Shown here piece by piece: positions 1 to 9,047 of a stretch of DNA of 64,000 nt. This DNA comes from Rhizobium sp. 16-449-1b (GTDB taxonomy: Bacteria > Pseudomonadota > Alphaproteobacteria > Rhizobiales > Rhizobiaceae): contig NZ_JAGHMH010000013.1 of NCBI RefSeq assembly GCF_017741935.1, positions 124,001 through 188,000 on the forward strand. Reading direction: 5' to 3'. The number at the start of each line of letters is the position of its first letter. Positions within the stretch are counted from its first letter, which is position 1. The notes under the pieces are model-generated. The model was not told the DNA's origin. It did no database searches and saw nothing but the letters and a program-made list of their open reading frames with translations. Made by a program: the position numbers and the translations under genes.

Positions 1-330
1 AGAAGCGTCGATCTCTCGCAGGGCGACGCTATCGACTGGCAAGACGGGGTACTTGGCAGCCCGATCATCGGAGATGCGGAAAGCCGCGTGAGATGGCGCG
101 AACGGCAACTGGTCTTCCTCGCAAGACCCCTGGGCGAAGTTATCGCGGAGGTGAACCGCTGGCGCAAGGGACGGCTCTTCATTCCCGACGCCGCACTCGC
201 CGCCAGAAGAGTGACCGCCATTCTCGACGTCAACGACATTGACGGCATCGATGCGACGCTTGAGCAGGGATTGCCGATCTCGCTGCAGAACTACACATCG
301 CTTCTGACCATCGTCACGACCCGAAAATAA
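1..330 (+). CDS. FecR-family anti-sigma/sigma regulator, C-terminal part only
   Basis: Open reading frame that enters from the left edge, so only about the last 109 residues are visible. The piece has the FecR C-terminal pattern: a tryptophan-rich stretch ending in LVFLARPLGEVIAEVNRW, then a beta-strand region with a short FIPD segment and a final weak repeat. In FecI-FecR-FecA systems FecR spans the inner membrane and passes the signal from a TonB receptor to an ECF sigma factor. The next gene, 99 bp downstream on the same strand, encodes exactly such a receptor with an N-terminal STN domain, which supports the call. The sigma factor gene would be expected just left of the window. The N-terminal domain and membrane segment cannot be checked here. 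Confidence 0.8.
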   Translation, partial: RSVDLSQGDAIDWQDGVLGSPIIGDAESRVRWRERQLVFLARPLGEVIAEVNRWRKGRLFIPDAALAARRVTAILDVNDIDGIDATLEQGLPISLQNYTSLLTIVTTRK

Positions 331-429
331 TTTTACCGCAACACTCAGGTTTTTGCGTCCGCCATTCGTAAAGCACGCAGCCGGTCTTGGGAGGAGCCGG
401 GAAACAAGCATTTTGCGGGGGCAAAGGTC

Positions 430-2805
430 ATGACGTATAAGATTGAATTTCATGGAAAGTCGCTGGCTCGGGGCACGGCGTTGGCAATGATCGGGTGGCT
501 TGCAGCAGCAACCGCCGGCACTGCCCAGGATGCAGCCACATCACACACATTCAGTATTCCCAGCCAATCAGTGGCCTCCGCCCTCGTCCGTTACTCCGCC
601 ATAACCGGCTCCAATATTGTCTATGACGGAACCCTGCCTGCCGATGCGCGCAGCCGCGCCATCCAGGGTCAGCTTTCGGACCGCCAGGCACTGCAGCAGC
701 TCCTTTCCGGCACGGACTTGCGCTACACATTCGGCGCCAATGATACGATCACGATCATCGCGTCCGGAACAGTTGCTACCGACACCAGCGGCGCAACGGC
801 ACTTCAGCCGATCTTGCTGAGCGGCGGCGCTGCACCGGGCAGCTACGATGCAACCGAGAGCTCTGTCGGAACCAAGACCGATACGCCGCTGCGTGACGTG
901 CCGCAATCGATCCAGGTCGTCAAGCGTAGCGTTCTCGAAGACCAGCAGGCGACGAGCCTGACCGAAGCGCTCGAGAATGTGTCGAACGTCCGCGAGAGCT
1001 CAACAGCCGCCAACCGCGCGCCATCCTACGTGTTACGCGGCTTCACAGCGAACAGCTACGCCGTTGACGGCGTGATGCTTGATGGCGCGGTCAACAATCC
1101 GGAGAACAGCACCGAACCCGACATGGCCGGCATAGAGAGAGTGGAGGTCCTGAAAGGGCCAGCCTCTGTTCTATATGGCCGTGGCCAGCCCGGTGGCCTG
1201 ATCAACATCGTCACCCGCCAGCCCACCGAAGAACTGACAGCGGAAGCCAAGACGCAAGTCGGCAGCTACGGCTTCCGACGCGCCGAGGCGACGGTCAGCG
1301 GTTCCCTCAATGCAGACGGCTCGCTAACAGGTCGCCTCACGGGTGCAGCGCAGCGCGATCAGGGCTTCGTCGAGGAACGGCAGGCCAGCGAAAGACAGTA
1401 CATCGGCGGCGTACTGCAATGGTCTCCGGATGACGATACCCTTGTCAATCTCAGCGTCAGCCGGACTCATCAGGATCAGCCTTATGACCGCGGTTTGGTC
1501 GTAAGCCGCGACGGCGAGATTCATATCCCCTATGATCGGTTTCTCGGCGAAGACTGGTCCATGGTCGACAATCACAAAACACAGATTGCTCTCACTGCCG
1601 AGCACCAGGCTCTCGATTGGTTGAAGCTCCGAGGCTCCGTTCGCTATAATGGGTCGTTGTCGCGAGATACCGGGATCGATTTGCGAGACCTGGCAGCAGA
1701 TGGGCGGACGCTCTCACGCCGCTACAACCATCGCACCCAAGATCTCAGCAATCTCGATCTGCAATTCGAGACGGTCTTGAATTTCGATACTGGCGATATC
1801 GGCCATACGGTTCTGGCCGGCGTCGAGCACACCCGCTCCAGTGTGGATTTCTGGCGCGAACGCGGTAACATCGCGTCGATCGACATTTACGACCCTGTCT
1901 ACGGGGCGCCGATGACGCCCACGAGCGGCCTCCTGGATTACACGCAGGAAATGGTCGCCAGTTCAGTCTATCTGCAAGATCAGATCGACCTCAGCAATCA
2001 ATGGAAATTGCTGGCGGGCCTGCGCTACGACTATTTCGACCAGGACAATACCGTGCGCGTGGGTGATCCCGAACCGTCGGTCAGTGACGGCGCTCTAACG
2101 TGGCGGACTGGTGTTGTCTATCAACCGACCGACGCGCTTTCCTTCTACACCAGCTACGCCACGAGCTTCATGCCGCAAAGCGGTCTTGGCGAGAACAACA
2201 CGCCGCTCGATCCGGAAAAAGGCTGGCAGATCGAGGCCGGCGTCAAGGCTGACCTTATTCCCGATCGGCTTTCCGCAACGTTCTCCGTGTTCCACATCAC
2301 CAAAAACAATGTTGCCGTCTCTGTGCCGGGCGAAGATTATTCGCGCCTGACGGGTCAGCAGCGTTCGCGCGGCGTTGAATTGGATGTGGCCGGCGAGATC
2401 ATGCCTGGTTGGCAGATTATCGGCTCGCTCGGCTATCTCGACGCCCAAGTCAGCAGAGACAGCGATGCGTCCATCATTGGCAACCGCCTCACCGGTACGC
2501 CGCACTGGAGCGGCAGCCTGTGGACGACCTATGAGTTCCAGACCGGCAAGCTCGAAGGCCTGAAGCTGGGCACCGGTATCACCGCCACAGGCGAACGCCC
2601 CGGCGACCTGGAAAACAGCTTCTTCGTCGATGGCTACTACACCCTGGATGCGTCACTCGCCTACAAGATCAACGAGCATCTGGACTTCTCGCTTATCGGT
2701 CGTAACCTGACCGACCAGCGCTACATCGAAACCACGGCGGGCAGAACAGACAACTACGCGGGCAGGCCGATCAACGTCATGGCATCCCTGAAGGCGAGTT
2801 TCTGA
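430..2805 (+). CDS. TonB-dependent ferric-siderophore receptor with STN signalling domain
   Basis: 791-residue outer-membrane receptor. A signal peptide ends near residue 32 (ATAGTAQD). Residues about 39-112 form an STN (secretin/TonB short N-terminal) domain, the part that contacts a FecR-type partner in transducing receptors such as FecA and FpvA. The plug spans about 145-255, with typical motifs (DVPQSIQVV, YVLRGF, GIERVEVLKGPASVLYG, PGGLINIVTRQP), and a 22-strand barrel fills the rest, ending in the usual C-terminal phenylalanine. Length fits the siderophore receptor family (TIGR01783-type). The upstream fecR-like gene suggests that ligand binding induces its own transcription through an ECF sigma factor. 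The exact siderophore cannot be read from sequence. A strong terminator follows directly. Confidence 0.93.
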   Translation: MTYKIEFHGKSLARGTALAMIGWLAAATAGTAQDAATSHTFSIPSQSVASALVRYSAITGSNIVYDGTLPADARSRAIQGQLSDRQALQQLLSGTDLRYTFGANDTITIIASGTVATDTSGATALQPILLSGGAAPGSYDATESSVGTKTDTPLRDVPQSIQVVKRSVLEDQQATSLTEALENVSNVRESSTAANRAPSYVLRGFTANSYAVDGVMLDGAVNNPENSTEPDMAGIERVEVLKGPASVLYGRGQPGGLINIVTRQPTEELTAEAKTQVGSYGFRRAEATVSGSLNADGSLTGRLTGAAQRDQGFVEERQASERQYIGGVLQWSPDDDTLVNLSVSRTHQDQPYDRGLVVSRDGEIHIPYDRFLGEDWSMVDNHKTQIALTAEHQALDWLKLRGSVRYNGSLSRDTGIDLRDLAADGRTLSRRYNHRTQDLSNLDLQFETVLNFDTGDIGHTVLAGVEHTRSSVDFWRERGNIASIDIYDPVYGAPMTPTSGLLDYTQEMVASSVYLQDQIDLSNQWKLLAGLRYDYFDQDNTVRVGDPEPSVSDGALTWRTGVVYQPTDALSFYTSYATSFMPQSGLGENNTPLDPEKGWQIEAGVKADLIPDRLSATFSVFHITKNNVAVSVPGEDYSRLTGQQRSRGVELDVAGEIMPGWQIIGSLGYLDAQVSRDSDASIIGNRLTGTPHWSGSLWTTYEFQTGKLEGLKLGTGITATGERPGDLENSFFVDGYYTLDASLAYKINEHLDFSLIGRNLTDQRYIETTAGRTDNYAGRPINVMASLKASF

Positions 2806-2811
2806 CGGCTT

Positions 2812-2850
2812 AAAGGGAGCCGTTCCTCCCCTCCCAACGGCTCCCTTTTA
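2812..2850 (+). terminator. Rho-independent terminator after the TonB receptor gene
   Basis: Perfect 13-bp stem (AAAGGGAGCCGTT pairing with AACGGCTCCCTTT) around an 11-nt pyrimidine-rich loop, starting 7 bp after the receptor stop codon. The A-rich 5' side and T-rich 3' side let it work on both strands, so it can also end transcription of rarA arriving from the right. Confidence 0.9.
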
Positions 2851-2927
2851 TACGCCAACATTCCATGATCCGCCCGTTATCAGTCCGCCTGTGCGCGGAC
2901 ACGCAGCGATCTGCGGGACGAAAGACC

Positions 2928-4229
2928 TCAGCGACGAACGGGCGGCATCCCGGTGACACGTTCCCAGAACTCATCGGCCCGTTTTTCAAATGTCGATGCG
3001 CCGCGCGCGTCGCTCTGGTAGAAGGCTCCCCGGGGGATCCCTTCCGCGTAGATCTGCTCGACCCAGCCTCGGGCATCATCATGCGGAAACTGGTATCCGA
3101 CATGGCCGAGCGAAGCAGCCCCCTTGTAATGCGCATCACGCAAATGCAGCGGGACGCTTTCCGGGGGCTGTGAGGCGACGTATTTGAGAGCAAGCCCCAG
3201 GCCTCGGGAAGCCGAACTCGACTTAGGCGCACGCGCCAGATGAAGGGCGGCATGTGCCAGAATTGTCTGCGCTTCCGGATATCCGATTTTCTCAACCGCC
3301 TGTGAAGCCGCCACCGCGGTTTGGAGCACCGAGTTATCGGCCAATCCGATATCTTCCGACGCATGAATCATGATGCGCCGGGCGATGTAGCGCGGATCCT
3401 CGCCGCCGTGGATCAGCCGTGCGAGCCAATAAAGGGTCGCGTCCGGATCCGAACCGCGCATGGATTTGATGAAAGCCGAGACGATGTCGTAATGGGCATC
3501 ACCCGAACGATCGTGATTGATAGGGGCCGACGCGTAGGCGTCGTCGATCATGTCATCTGTGATGACGATGTCTTCCTCGCCAGCGTGACCGACGGCCAGG
3601 CTCTCCAATGTGGTGAGAGCCCGGCGGGCGTCTCCACCCGAACGGCCGGCAATCAGCCGGACCATATCGGGCGTCAGGACAATCGGAATGTCGGTCGCGT
3701 GCAGATGATCGACGCCGCGCCGGACGACCTGCTCCATCTCGCCAAGCGTCAAAGGCTCGAGCCTGATGATCGTCGAGCGAGAGACAAGAGCGGGTGTCAG
3801 GACATGGAACGGATTGCCAGTCGTGGCGCCGATGAAGTCGACGAGCCCCTCTTCGCAAAGCGCCAGAAGATCGTCCGTCTGGGTCGCCGAGAAGCGCTGA
3901 ACCTCATCGACGAAAATCAGGGTTGGATGGATGCGGGCGTCGTCCGCGATACGGCGGATATCGGCAACGCCCGCCCGTGTCGCATTGAGAGGTCGGAACG
4001 TCTTGCCGAGCATGTTGCCGACGGCGCGGGCGATCGACGTCTTGCCGAGGCCGGGAGGGCCGTAAAGTATGATGCTTCCCAGCCGGCCGGCCGCAATACG
4101 CCGGCGCAGGATGGAGCCAGGAGCAACAACGGCTTCCTGGCCAATGATGTCGTCGAGCGTCGCTGGCCTCAGCGCCGCGGCAAGAGGTTGCGGATTCATC
4201 CGCGCAGCAGTGTCAAACAGGTCGCTCAT
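2928..4229 (-). CDS. rarA: Replication-associated recombination protein RarA (MgsA), AAA+ ATPase
   Basis: 433 residues from the MSDLFD start. RarA is a clamp-loader-like AAA+ ATPase that acts at stalled replication forks together with SSB. Visible features are Walker A GPPGLGKTS (about residues 57-65), Walker B IFVDEVQRF (about 105-113), the sensor region GATTGNPFH, and a C-terminal tetramerisation region typical of the MgsA family. The frame stays open for nine further codons to an upstream ATG at 4256, but the family normally begins with the MSDLF/RPxxLDD(I/V)GQ segment, so I prefer the shorter form. It is a housekeeping gene lying between accessory operons, and no neighbour is functionally linked. 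A long open frame on the opposite strand is a codon-bias shadow. Confidence 0.95.
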   Translation of the reverse strand: MSDLFDTAARMNPQPLAAALRPATLDDIIGQEAVVAPGSILRRRIAAGRLGSIILYGPPGLGKTSIARAVGNMLGKTFRPLNATRAGVADIRRIADDARIHPTLIFVDEVQRFSATQTDDLLALCEEGLVDFIGATTGNPFHVLTPALVSRSTIIRLEPLTLGEMEQVVRRGVDHLHATDIPIVLTPDMVRLIAGRSGGDARRALTTLESLAVGHAGEEDIVITDDMIDDAYASAPINHDRSGDAHYDIVSAFIKSMRGSDPDATLYWLARLIHGGEDPRYIARRIMIHASEDIGLADNSVLQTAVAASQAVEKIGYPEAQTILAHAALHLARAPKSSSASRGLGLALKYVASQPPESVPLHLRDAHYKGAASLGHVGYQFPHDDARGWVEQIYAEGIPRGAFYQSDARGASTFEKRADEFWERVTGMPPVRR

Positions 4230-4468
4230 CAGGTCATCCGGCGGATCGGCAATCACTCATCCGTGGCTCGTCAGCCATTTTGCCGCTCACAACGAGCCGT
4301 GATTGGCAGATGCCCGGTTTAAGATGAAGATGCCGGATCCGCAAGGCATCTGGCGCAAGGCCGATATCGCGCAGCACCTGCCCGACACGCTTTTGCCTGC
4401 GATCCGGTCCGTGGACTTCCAACACTTCCAGCAAAAGCGCGACAGATGAGGCGAAGGCCTATCCTTGA
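4230..4468. other. Spacer between pentulose kinase and rarA, no assignable gene
   Basis: About 240 bp between the end of the kinase gene and the start of rarA, both on the minus strand. It presumably holds the rarA promoter. Short open frames exist on both strands (for example a 41-codon frame beginning with ATG at 4324 on the plus strand), but none has a convincing ribosome binding site or a recognisable family. Confidence 0.4.
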
Positions 4469-6085
4469 TCAGCAATCACGCACTTGCTGCCCCAACTGCT
4501 GCAGTAGCTTGAAGGCGTCATATCTCCGCATGTGAATATCGGCCGCCGGGCCCGCGGATGACGTGAACGTTCCGTCGACCATCGTCAGCATGCTCATCGC
4601 TTCGCGAACATCGCGATAACTGCCACTGGCGACCGCGCCAAGAATGGCTGCGCCCAGCAACACCGGTTCATCAGCCGTTGTCGCGACAATGGGCTTGCCA
4701 CAGGCATCCGCCAGAAGCTGACGAACAAAGGCCTGCTGCCCGGCCCCGCCGCTGATGACGACCGTATCGATATCGACACCCGCCTCCGCCTGCGCGTCAA
4801 TGATCTGCCTGAGCCCATAACCGATGCCATAGAGTCCCGCCACATAGAGCCGGACGAGGCTGTCGATCTCGCGTTCCATGCCGAGGCCGGCGATCAGCGC
4901 GCGTGCGTGCGGATCGGCCAGCGGTGCGCGGTTGCCCAGAAATTCAGGGACGACGTGAAGACCTGTAACCAGCGAGGTGGCATTGGTCCCCGCCGCACCG
5001 GCCGCGAGGTCGGCAAGCATGACGGGGAGCGGTTGGCCTTTGTCTTTTGCGATCCGCGTCGCTTCCGCCGCGGCAGGATGAAAGGAGAGAAGCTGCTCGA
5101 TCGCAGCACCCGCAGCACTCTGGCCGCCTTCATTGAGCCAAAGCCCGGGAACCATCGCAGAGTAATAGGGTCCCCAAACGCCCTGCACGAAGGCCGGTTC
5201 GACAGTCGATGTCATCGTGCAAGATGAGGTGCCGAAGACATAGCCAAGGTTCGCCGTCGGCCCATCGCCAAAGCCGACGGTCCCGATCCCGCCGGCATGG
5301 GCATCGATCAGTCCAGCAGCGACCGCTGTCCCCGGCAACAGCCCGAGCTCCGCTGCCGCAGCCGGCGTCAGACCGCCGCCAAGCGCCGAGCCCGGCTCGA
5401 CAATCGTCTGGCCGATGCGGGCAAACCCTTCGTCGGCCAGTGAGCCGAGGCCGATCTCTTCGAAGTATGTCGGATCCCAGCGCTTCTCGTGAGCGAGATA
5501 GGTCCACTTGCAGGTCACCGTGCAGGTGGATCGCGAGAGGTCACCGGTGGCACGCCAGGTCAGGAAATCGGCGAGGTCGAAGAACTGCCACGCCGCGTCG
5601 AACACGTCAGGCCGGTTCTCCTTCAGCCAGAGCAGCTTGGGCGTTTCCATCTCCGGCGAGATGCGGCCGCCGACATAGCGCAGGACCTCGTGGCCGAGCG
5701 CATTGATCCGCTCCGCCTGAGAAACCGCCCGGTGATCCATCCAGACGATGATGTTGCGCTCCGGGTCTTCCGAAGGGCCGACCGGCAAGGGCTTGCCCTG
5801 GTCACCTAGAACGACGAGCGAGCAGGTCGCATCGAAACCCAGTCCGACGACGGCTTTAGCGTCTACGCCGGCATCTTGAACGGACTGGCGTACGGCCTCG
5901 CAAACCGCGCGCCAGATCTCGTTGCTCGACTGTTCGACGATCGATCCCGCCTCGCGATAAAGCGTGATGTCGCGCTTGGCGGAGGCCAGCATCCGCCCGC
6001 CGAGATCGAACACCCCCGCGCGAGCGCTTCCGGTGCCGACGTCAACGCCGATCACGTAGCGCGGTGTTTGGACTTCGTCGCTCAT
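4469..6085 (-). CDS. FGGY-family pentulose kinase (D-ribulokinase-like)
   Basis: 538 residues. It is predicted to phosphorylate a pentulose with ATP, most likely D-ribulose to D-ribulose 5-phosphate, in the cytoplasm. The N-terminal FGGY phosphate-binding motif VGVDVGTGSARAG lies near residues 13-24 (written VIGVDVGTGSARAG), a WMDHRA segment typical of pentulose/ribulokinases follows, and the C-terminal adenosine motif VISGGAGQQ begins near residue 443. Length and motifs fit the 5-carbon kinase group (FGGY/YDR109C-like) rather than xylulokinase or glycerol kinase. It is the last gene of the operon, 61 bp after a ribitol-dehydrogenase-like SDR whose product would be D-ribulose. That pairing is the main support for the substrate. 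L-ribulose or another ketopentose remains possible. Confidence 0.85.
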   Translation of the reverse strand: MSDEVQTPRYVIGVDVGTGSARAGVFDLGGRMLASAKRDITLYREAGSIVEQSSNEIWRAVCEAVRQSVQDAGVDAKAVVGLGFDATCSLVVLGDQGKPLPVGPSEDPERNIIVWMDHRAVSQAERINALGHEVLRYVGGRISPEMETPKLLWLKENRPDVFDAAWQFFDLADFLTWRATGDLSRSTCTVTCKWTYLAHEKRWDPTYFEEIGLGSLADEGFARIGQTIVEPGSALGGGLTPAAAAELGLLPGTAVAAGLIDAHAGGIGTVGFGDGPTANLGYVFGTSSCTMTSTVEPAFVQGVWGPYYSAMVPGLWLNEGGQSAAGAAIEQLLSFHPAAAEATRIAKDKGQPLPVMLADLAAGAAGTNATSLVTGLHVVPEFLGNRAPLADPHARALIAGLGMEREIDSLVRLYVAGLYGIGYGLRQIIDAQAEAGVDIDTVVISGGAGQQAFVRQLLADACGKPIVATTADEPVLLGAAILGAVASGSYRDVREAMSMLTMVDGTFTSSAGPAADIHMRRYDAFKLLQQLGQQVRDC

Positions 6086-6146
6086 GGTCTCTCATCTTTC
6101 TGGCATGAATGGCTGATGCCCGCGCGTCGCGCGGAGATCACGGTCT

Positions 6147-6875
6147 TTAGAGGTCAACGCTATTCGGGAGGATCACGAGGTCGCGGATGGTGACGTTGCG
6201 CGGCCGCGACAGCATGAAGAGCACGCAGTCGGCGACTTCCTTGGGCTGCATCAGGCTGCCGTTGGCAAGCGCCTCTTCCATCTTCGCCTTCGGCCAATCA
6301 TCAAGCAGGGCGGTGACAACAGGACCCGGCAGGACAGCGCCGACGCGAACGCCGTGCTGCGCCACCTGGCGGCGTGTCGAATGCACGAATGCCTGCACCG
6401 CGAATTTGGAAGCCGTATAGATCGGCTCCCAGACAACTGGCACGACACCGGCGATCGAGCTGGTGAACAGGATGTCGCCCGACTTCTGGGCGATCATGTG
6501 CGGCAAGACGGCATGAACGGAGCGGAAGGCGGCGTTGATGTTGAGGTTCAGCATCCGATCCCAGGCGTCCGGATCGCCCTCGGCGACCTGCCCACCGATA
6601 TAGGCGCCGGCATTGGCGTGGAAGATGTCGAGCCTGCCGGCGATCTCCAGTATCCGGGGAAGGATGCCAGAGAGCTGCTTGCCGTCGAGAAGATCGACGA
6701 CGAGAGGGAATGCGCGTTCGCCGAACTCCTCACAGATTTCATTCAGCTTGTCCTTGGCGCGGTCGATGAGAACGACGGTAGCACCTTCGGCGTGCAATGT
6801 GCGGGCGCATTCGAGGCCGATGCCGGAGGCCGAGCCGGTGATGGCGGCAACTTTGCCTTTCATGAGGTCGGTCAT
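6147..6875 (-). CDS. SDR oxidoreductase, probable ribitol 2-dehydrogenase
   Basis: 242 residues from an ATG preceded by AAGGAG; an in-frame ATG 27 codons upstream would give an unrelated leader overlapping the permease end, so I reject it. Classical short-chain dehydrogenase: cofactor motif TGSASGIG (residues 13-20), HANAG (about 86-90), and catalytic Ser139/140, Tyr153 and Lys157 in the S-YxxxK arrangement. The acidic residue after the second strand (LID, about 37-39) favours NAD over NADP. It resembles ribitol 2-dehydrogenases, oxidising ribitol to D-ribulose, and it sits directly before a D-ribulokinase-like gene and after a pentose-type importer. The substrate call rests on context as well as similarity. 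Confidence 0.82.
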   Translation of the reverse strand: MTDLMKGKVAAITGSASGIGLECARTLHAEGATVVLIDRAKDKLNEICEEFGERAFPLVVDLLDGKQLSGILPRILEIAGRLDIFHANAGAYIGGQVAEGDPDAWDRMLNLNINAAFRSVHAVLPHMIAQKSGDILFTSSIAGVVPVVWEPIYTASKFAVQAFVHSTRRQVAQHGVRVGAVLPGPVVTALLDDWPKAKMEEALANGSLMQPKEVADCVLFMLSRPRNVTIRDLVILPNSVDL

Positions 6876-6897
6876 GAATTTACTCCTTGAAGTTTGA

Positions 6898-8160
6898 TCA
6901 GGCGCGTCCGTGGCTGACGCGGGAACGGCGGGCGAGCGAGTCGACGATGACGGCAATGGCGAGAACGCCGCCAGTGATCATGTATCGCAACGAAGAACTG
7001 AGGTTGAGCAGCGTCAGACCGTTGGAGATCGCCTGGATGACGATGATCCCGAGCAGCGCGGAATAGGCGCTACCGCGACCGCCAAAGAGGCTCGTGCCGC
7101 CGATCACGGCTGCGGCGATGGCGTTGAGGTTGACGTCACCCGTGCCAGCCTGCTGGCTCGACGAGGCAAGACGCGATGCCGACAGGATGCCACCGATGGT
7201 CGCGAGCGTCGAGCAAAGCACGAAGGCGCTCAGATAGATGCGGCGAACGTTGATGCCGGCGCGCCGCGCGGCTTCGCGATTGCCGCCGACCGCGAACATC
7301 GAGCGTCCCCATTGGGTGCGCGTCAGCCCGTAGTTCAGGACCACCGCGATGGCGACGAACAGGCCGAACATCCACGGAATGCCGCGACCGAGGTTGAGAT
7401 AATAGACCGCGAATTCGAGTGCCGCGGTCAGCACGACCGCCTTGATCGCGGTTGCGGCGAAGGGCTGCGAGGACAGATTGACGGCAGCGCGCTGCCGGCG
7501 CGTCCGCAGGCCCTTGGCGATGATCACGGCGCCTGGGACCAAAGCGAGCAGATAAGACAGCCAATCGGGCATCACCAGAATCTGGCCGAAGCGGACCAGA
7601 GGGGACGCATAGGGAAGGTTGATGCTGCCGCTCGGGCCGAGGATATAGAGCTGCATGCCGAGCAGCGCCAGGAGGCCGGCGAGCGTCGCCACGAAGCTTG
7701 GCATTCCCAACCGGTTGTAAAGCACGGCGTAGACAGTTCCGATGACCGCGCCGGCGGCAATGGCAGCGATGATCGCGACGACGAACGGGACGCCGTTATT
7801 CACCCAGAGCACACCGAGGATGGCGGATGACAAGCCACTCATAGAACCGACGGAAAGGTCGATTTCGCCAAGCATCAGCACGCAGACGATGCCGAGCGAA
7901 ATGATCCCGACTGTGGCGCAGTCGAAGAGCAGGTTGACGAGGTTGTTCGGCGCGAGAAACACCGGATTGAGCAGCGAGAAGACCGTGGAGATGACGATCA
8001 GCCCGACCGCGACGGGAAGCATACCGAGATCGCCGGATTTGACGCGATCGATGAAGGCCCCGACCATCGCCATCATACTGTCGTCGTGGCGCACGCGTTC
8101 GTCGCTGCGATCGAGCGTTGTGGCGGGTGCGAGTGTTGTATCGGATGGTTTCTGGCTCAT
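6898..8160 (-). CDS. Sugar ABC transporter permease, XylH/RbsC type
   Basis: 420 residues with a cytoplasmic N-terminal tail of about 50 residues followed by about 10 hydrophobic segments. The BPD_transp_2 hallmark [16 protein letters not shown] lies after the second membrane segment, and [16 protein letters not shown] lies in the C-terminal half. The longer length and insert ([10 protein letters not shown] region) match XylH-like permeases better than the 320-residue RbsC type. The start codon overlaps the stop of the ATPase gene (ATGA), indicating translational coupling. It forms the membrane channel for the importer with the neighbouring ATPase and binding protein. Confidence 0.9.
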   Translation of the reverse strand: MSQKPSDTTLAPATTLDRSDERVRHDDSMMAMVGAFIDRVKSGDLGMLPVAVGLIVISTVFSLLNPVFLAPNNLVNLLFDCATVGIISLGIVCVLMLGEIDLSVGSMSGLSSAILGVLWVNNGVPFVVAIIAAIAAGAVIGTVYAVLYNRLGMPSFVATLAGLLALLGMQLYILGPSGSINLPYASPLVRFGQILVMPDWLSYLLALVPGAVIIAKGLRTRRQRAAVNLSSQPFAATAIKAVVLTAALEFAVYYLNLGRGIPWMFGLFVAIAVVLNYGLTRTQWGRSMFAVGGNREAARRAGINVRRIYLSAFVLCSTLATIGGILSASRLASSSQQAGTGDVNLNAIAAAVIGGTSLFGGRGSAYSALLGIIVIQAISNGLTLLNLSSSLRYMITGGVLAIAVIVDSLARRSRVSHGRA

Positions 8161-8978
8161 GCCGGTCTCCCACTGTTTTCCTGCGCCGTGCCTGTCTTGC
8201 GCTCAATGCGGCGCGAGACAGAATTTTCCGTTGCACCCGTGATCGAGGCCACGAGTTCCTGGTTGGAGGCGTCAGGCGTGAACACGCCGTTGTTCCGGCC
8301 CAACCGCAATACGACGATACGATCGGCGACAGCGCGGACGTCTTCCATGTTGTGGCTGATGATGATGACGCCCAGGCCGCGGTCGCGGACGCGTTCGATG
8401 AGATTGAGTACTTCGGCGGTCTGCGCGACGCCGAGTGCGGCCGTCGGCTCGTCGAGCATGATAATCTTCGGATTGAGAAGGAGCGAGCGTGCAATTGCCA
8501 CCGTCTGGCGTTGACCGCCGGAGAGAGAGGCGATCGGCTCCCTGACGGATGGGATGCGGGCGGCCAGCTCCCGAAGCAGCGTCCAGGCGCGGACTTCCAT
8601 CGCGACCTCGTCGAGCGCCCAGGGCGAGAGCTCGTGCCCGAGGAAGAGGTTGGCGACGACGTCGAGGTTCTCGCAGAGCGCCAGATCCTGGAACACGGTG
8701 GCTATGCCGAGCTCCAGCGCCTTGCCGGGGCTGTCGAGCGAGACACTCTGGCCGCAGAATTCGATCGAGCCGGAAGAGGGTTGGTGAACACCCGCCAGAA
8801 CCTTGACCAAGGTCGACTTGCCGGCGCCGTTATCTCCCACCAGGGCCACGACTTCGCCCGCCTTGACGTCCAGTTCGATATCGGTCAGCGCCGAGACGGC
8901 ACCGAAATTCTTCGATACGTTTCGCAGTCGCAGGATGGGCTGCCCGCGCTCCGGTACATTGCTTGCTGTGGTGCTCAT
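8157..8978 (-). CDS. Sugar ABC transporter ATPase, single-domain FrcA/XylG-like
   Basis: 273 residues from the MSTTAS start (an upstream in-frame ATG 14 codons earlier would run into the intercistronic hairpin). It has one nucleotide-binding domain only: Walker A GDNGAGKST, Q-loop TVFQDLAL, signature LSGGQRQT, Walker B IIMLDEPTAAL, and the switch histidine in IISHNM. RbsA- and XylG-type ATPases usually carry two fused domains; one-domain versions such as FrcA of Sinorhizobium work as homodimers. It powers the pentitol importer encoded by the flanking permease and binding-protein genes. Confidence 0.9.
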   Translation of the reverse strand: MSTTASNVPERGQPILRLRNVSKNFGAVSALTDIELDVKAGEVVALVGDNGAGKSTLVKVLAGVHQPSSGSIEFCGQSVSLDSPGKALELGIATVFQDLALCENLDVVANLFLGHELSPWALDEVAMEVRAWTLLRELAARIPSVREPIASLSGGQRQTVAIARSLLLNPKIIMLDEPTAALGVAQTAEVLNLIERVRDRGLGVIIISHNMEDVRAVADRIVVLRLGRNNGVFTPDASNQELVASITGATENSVSRRIERKTGTAQENSGRPA

Positions 8979-9008
8979 GGCTGAGGGCCTTTGTACGTCC
9001 TTGAGAAA

Positions 9009-9031
9009 CCGGCCGCACACGGTGCGGCCGG
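9009..9031 (-). other. Intercistronic hairpin after the binding-protein gene
   Basis: Perfect 9-bp GC-rich stem (CCGGCCGCA pairing with TGCGGCCGG) with a 5-nt loop, 17 bp after the stop codon of the upstream binding-protein gene and followed on the transcribed strand by TTTCTC. It may act as a leaky terminator or as a 3' stabiliser that keeps the binding-protein message more abundant than the membrane-component message. Confidence 0.7.
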
Positions 9032-9047
9032 AATGGCGGATCGGCTT

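Noticed and set aside
3321..4322. 333-codon open frame on the plus strand opposite rarA
   Set aside because: It lies entirely over rarA, has arginine-rich composition and no family features; a codon-bias shadow.
4324..4449. Small open frame in the spacer before rarA
   Set aside because: 41 codons with no ribosome binding site and no recognised family; I could not support it as a gene.
6910..7830. 306-codon plus-strand frame opposite the pentitol permease
   Set aside because: Very charged, low-complexity translation complementary to a well-supported membrane protein gene.
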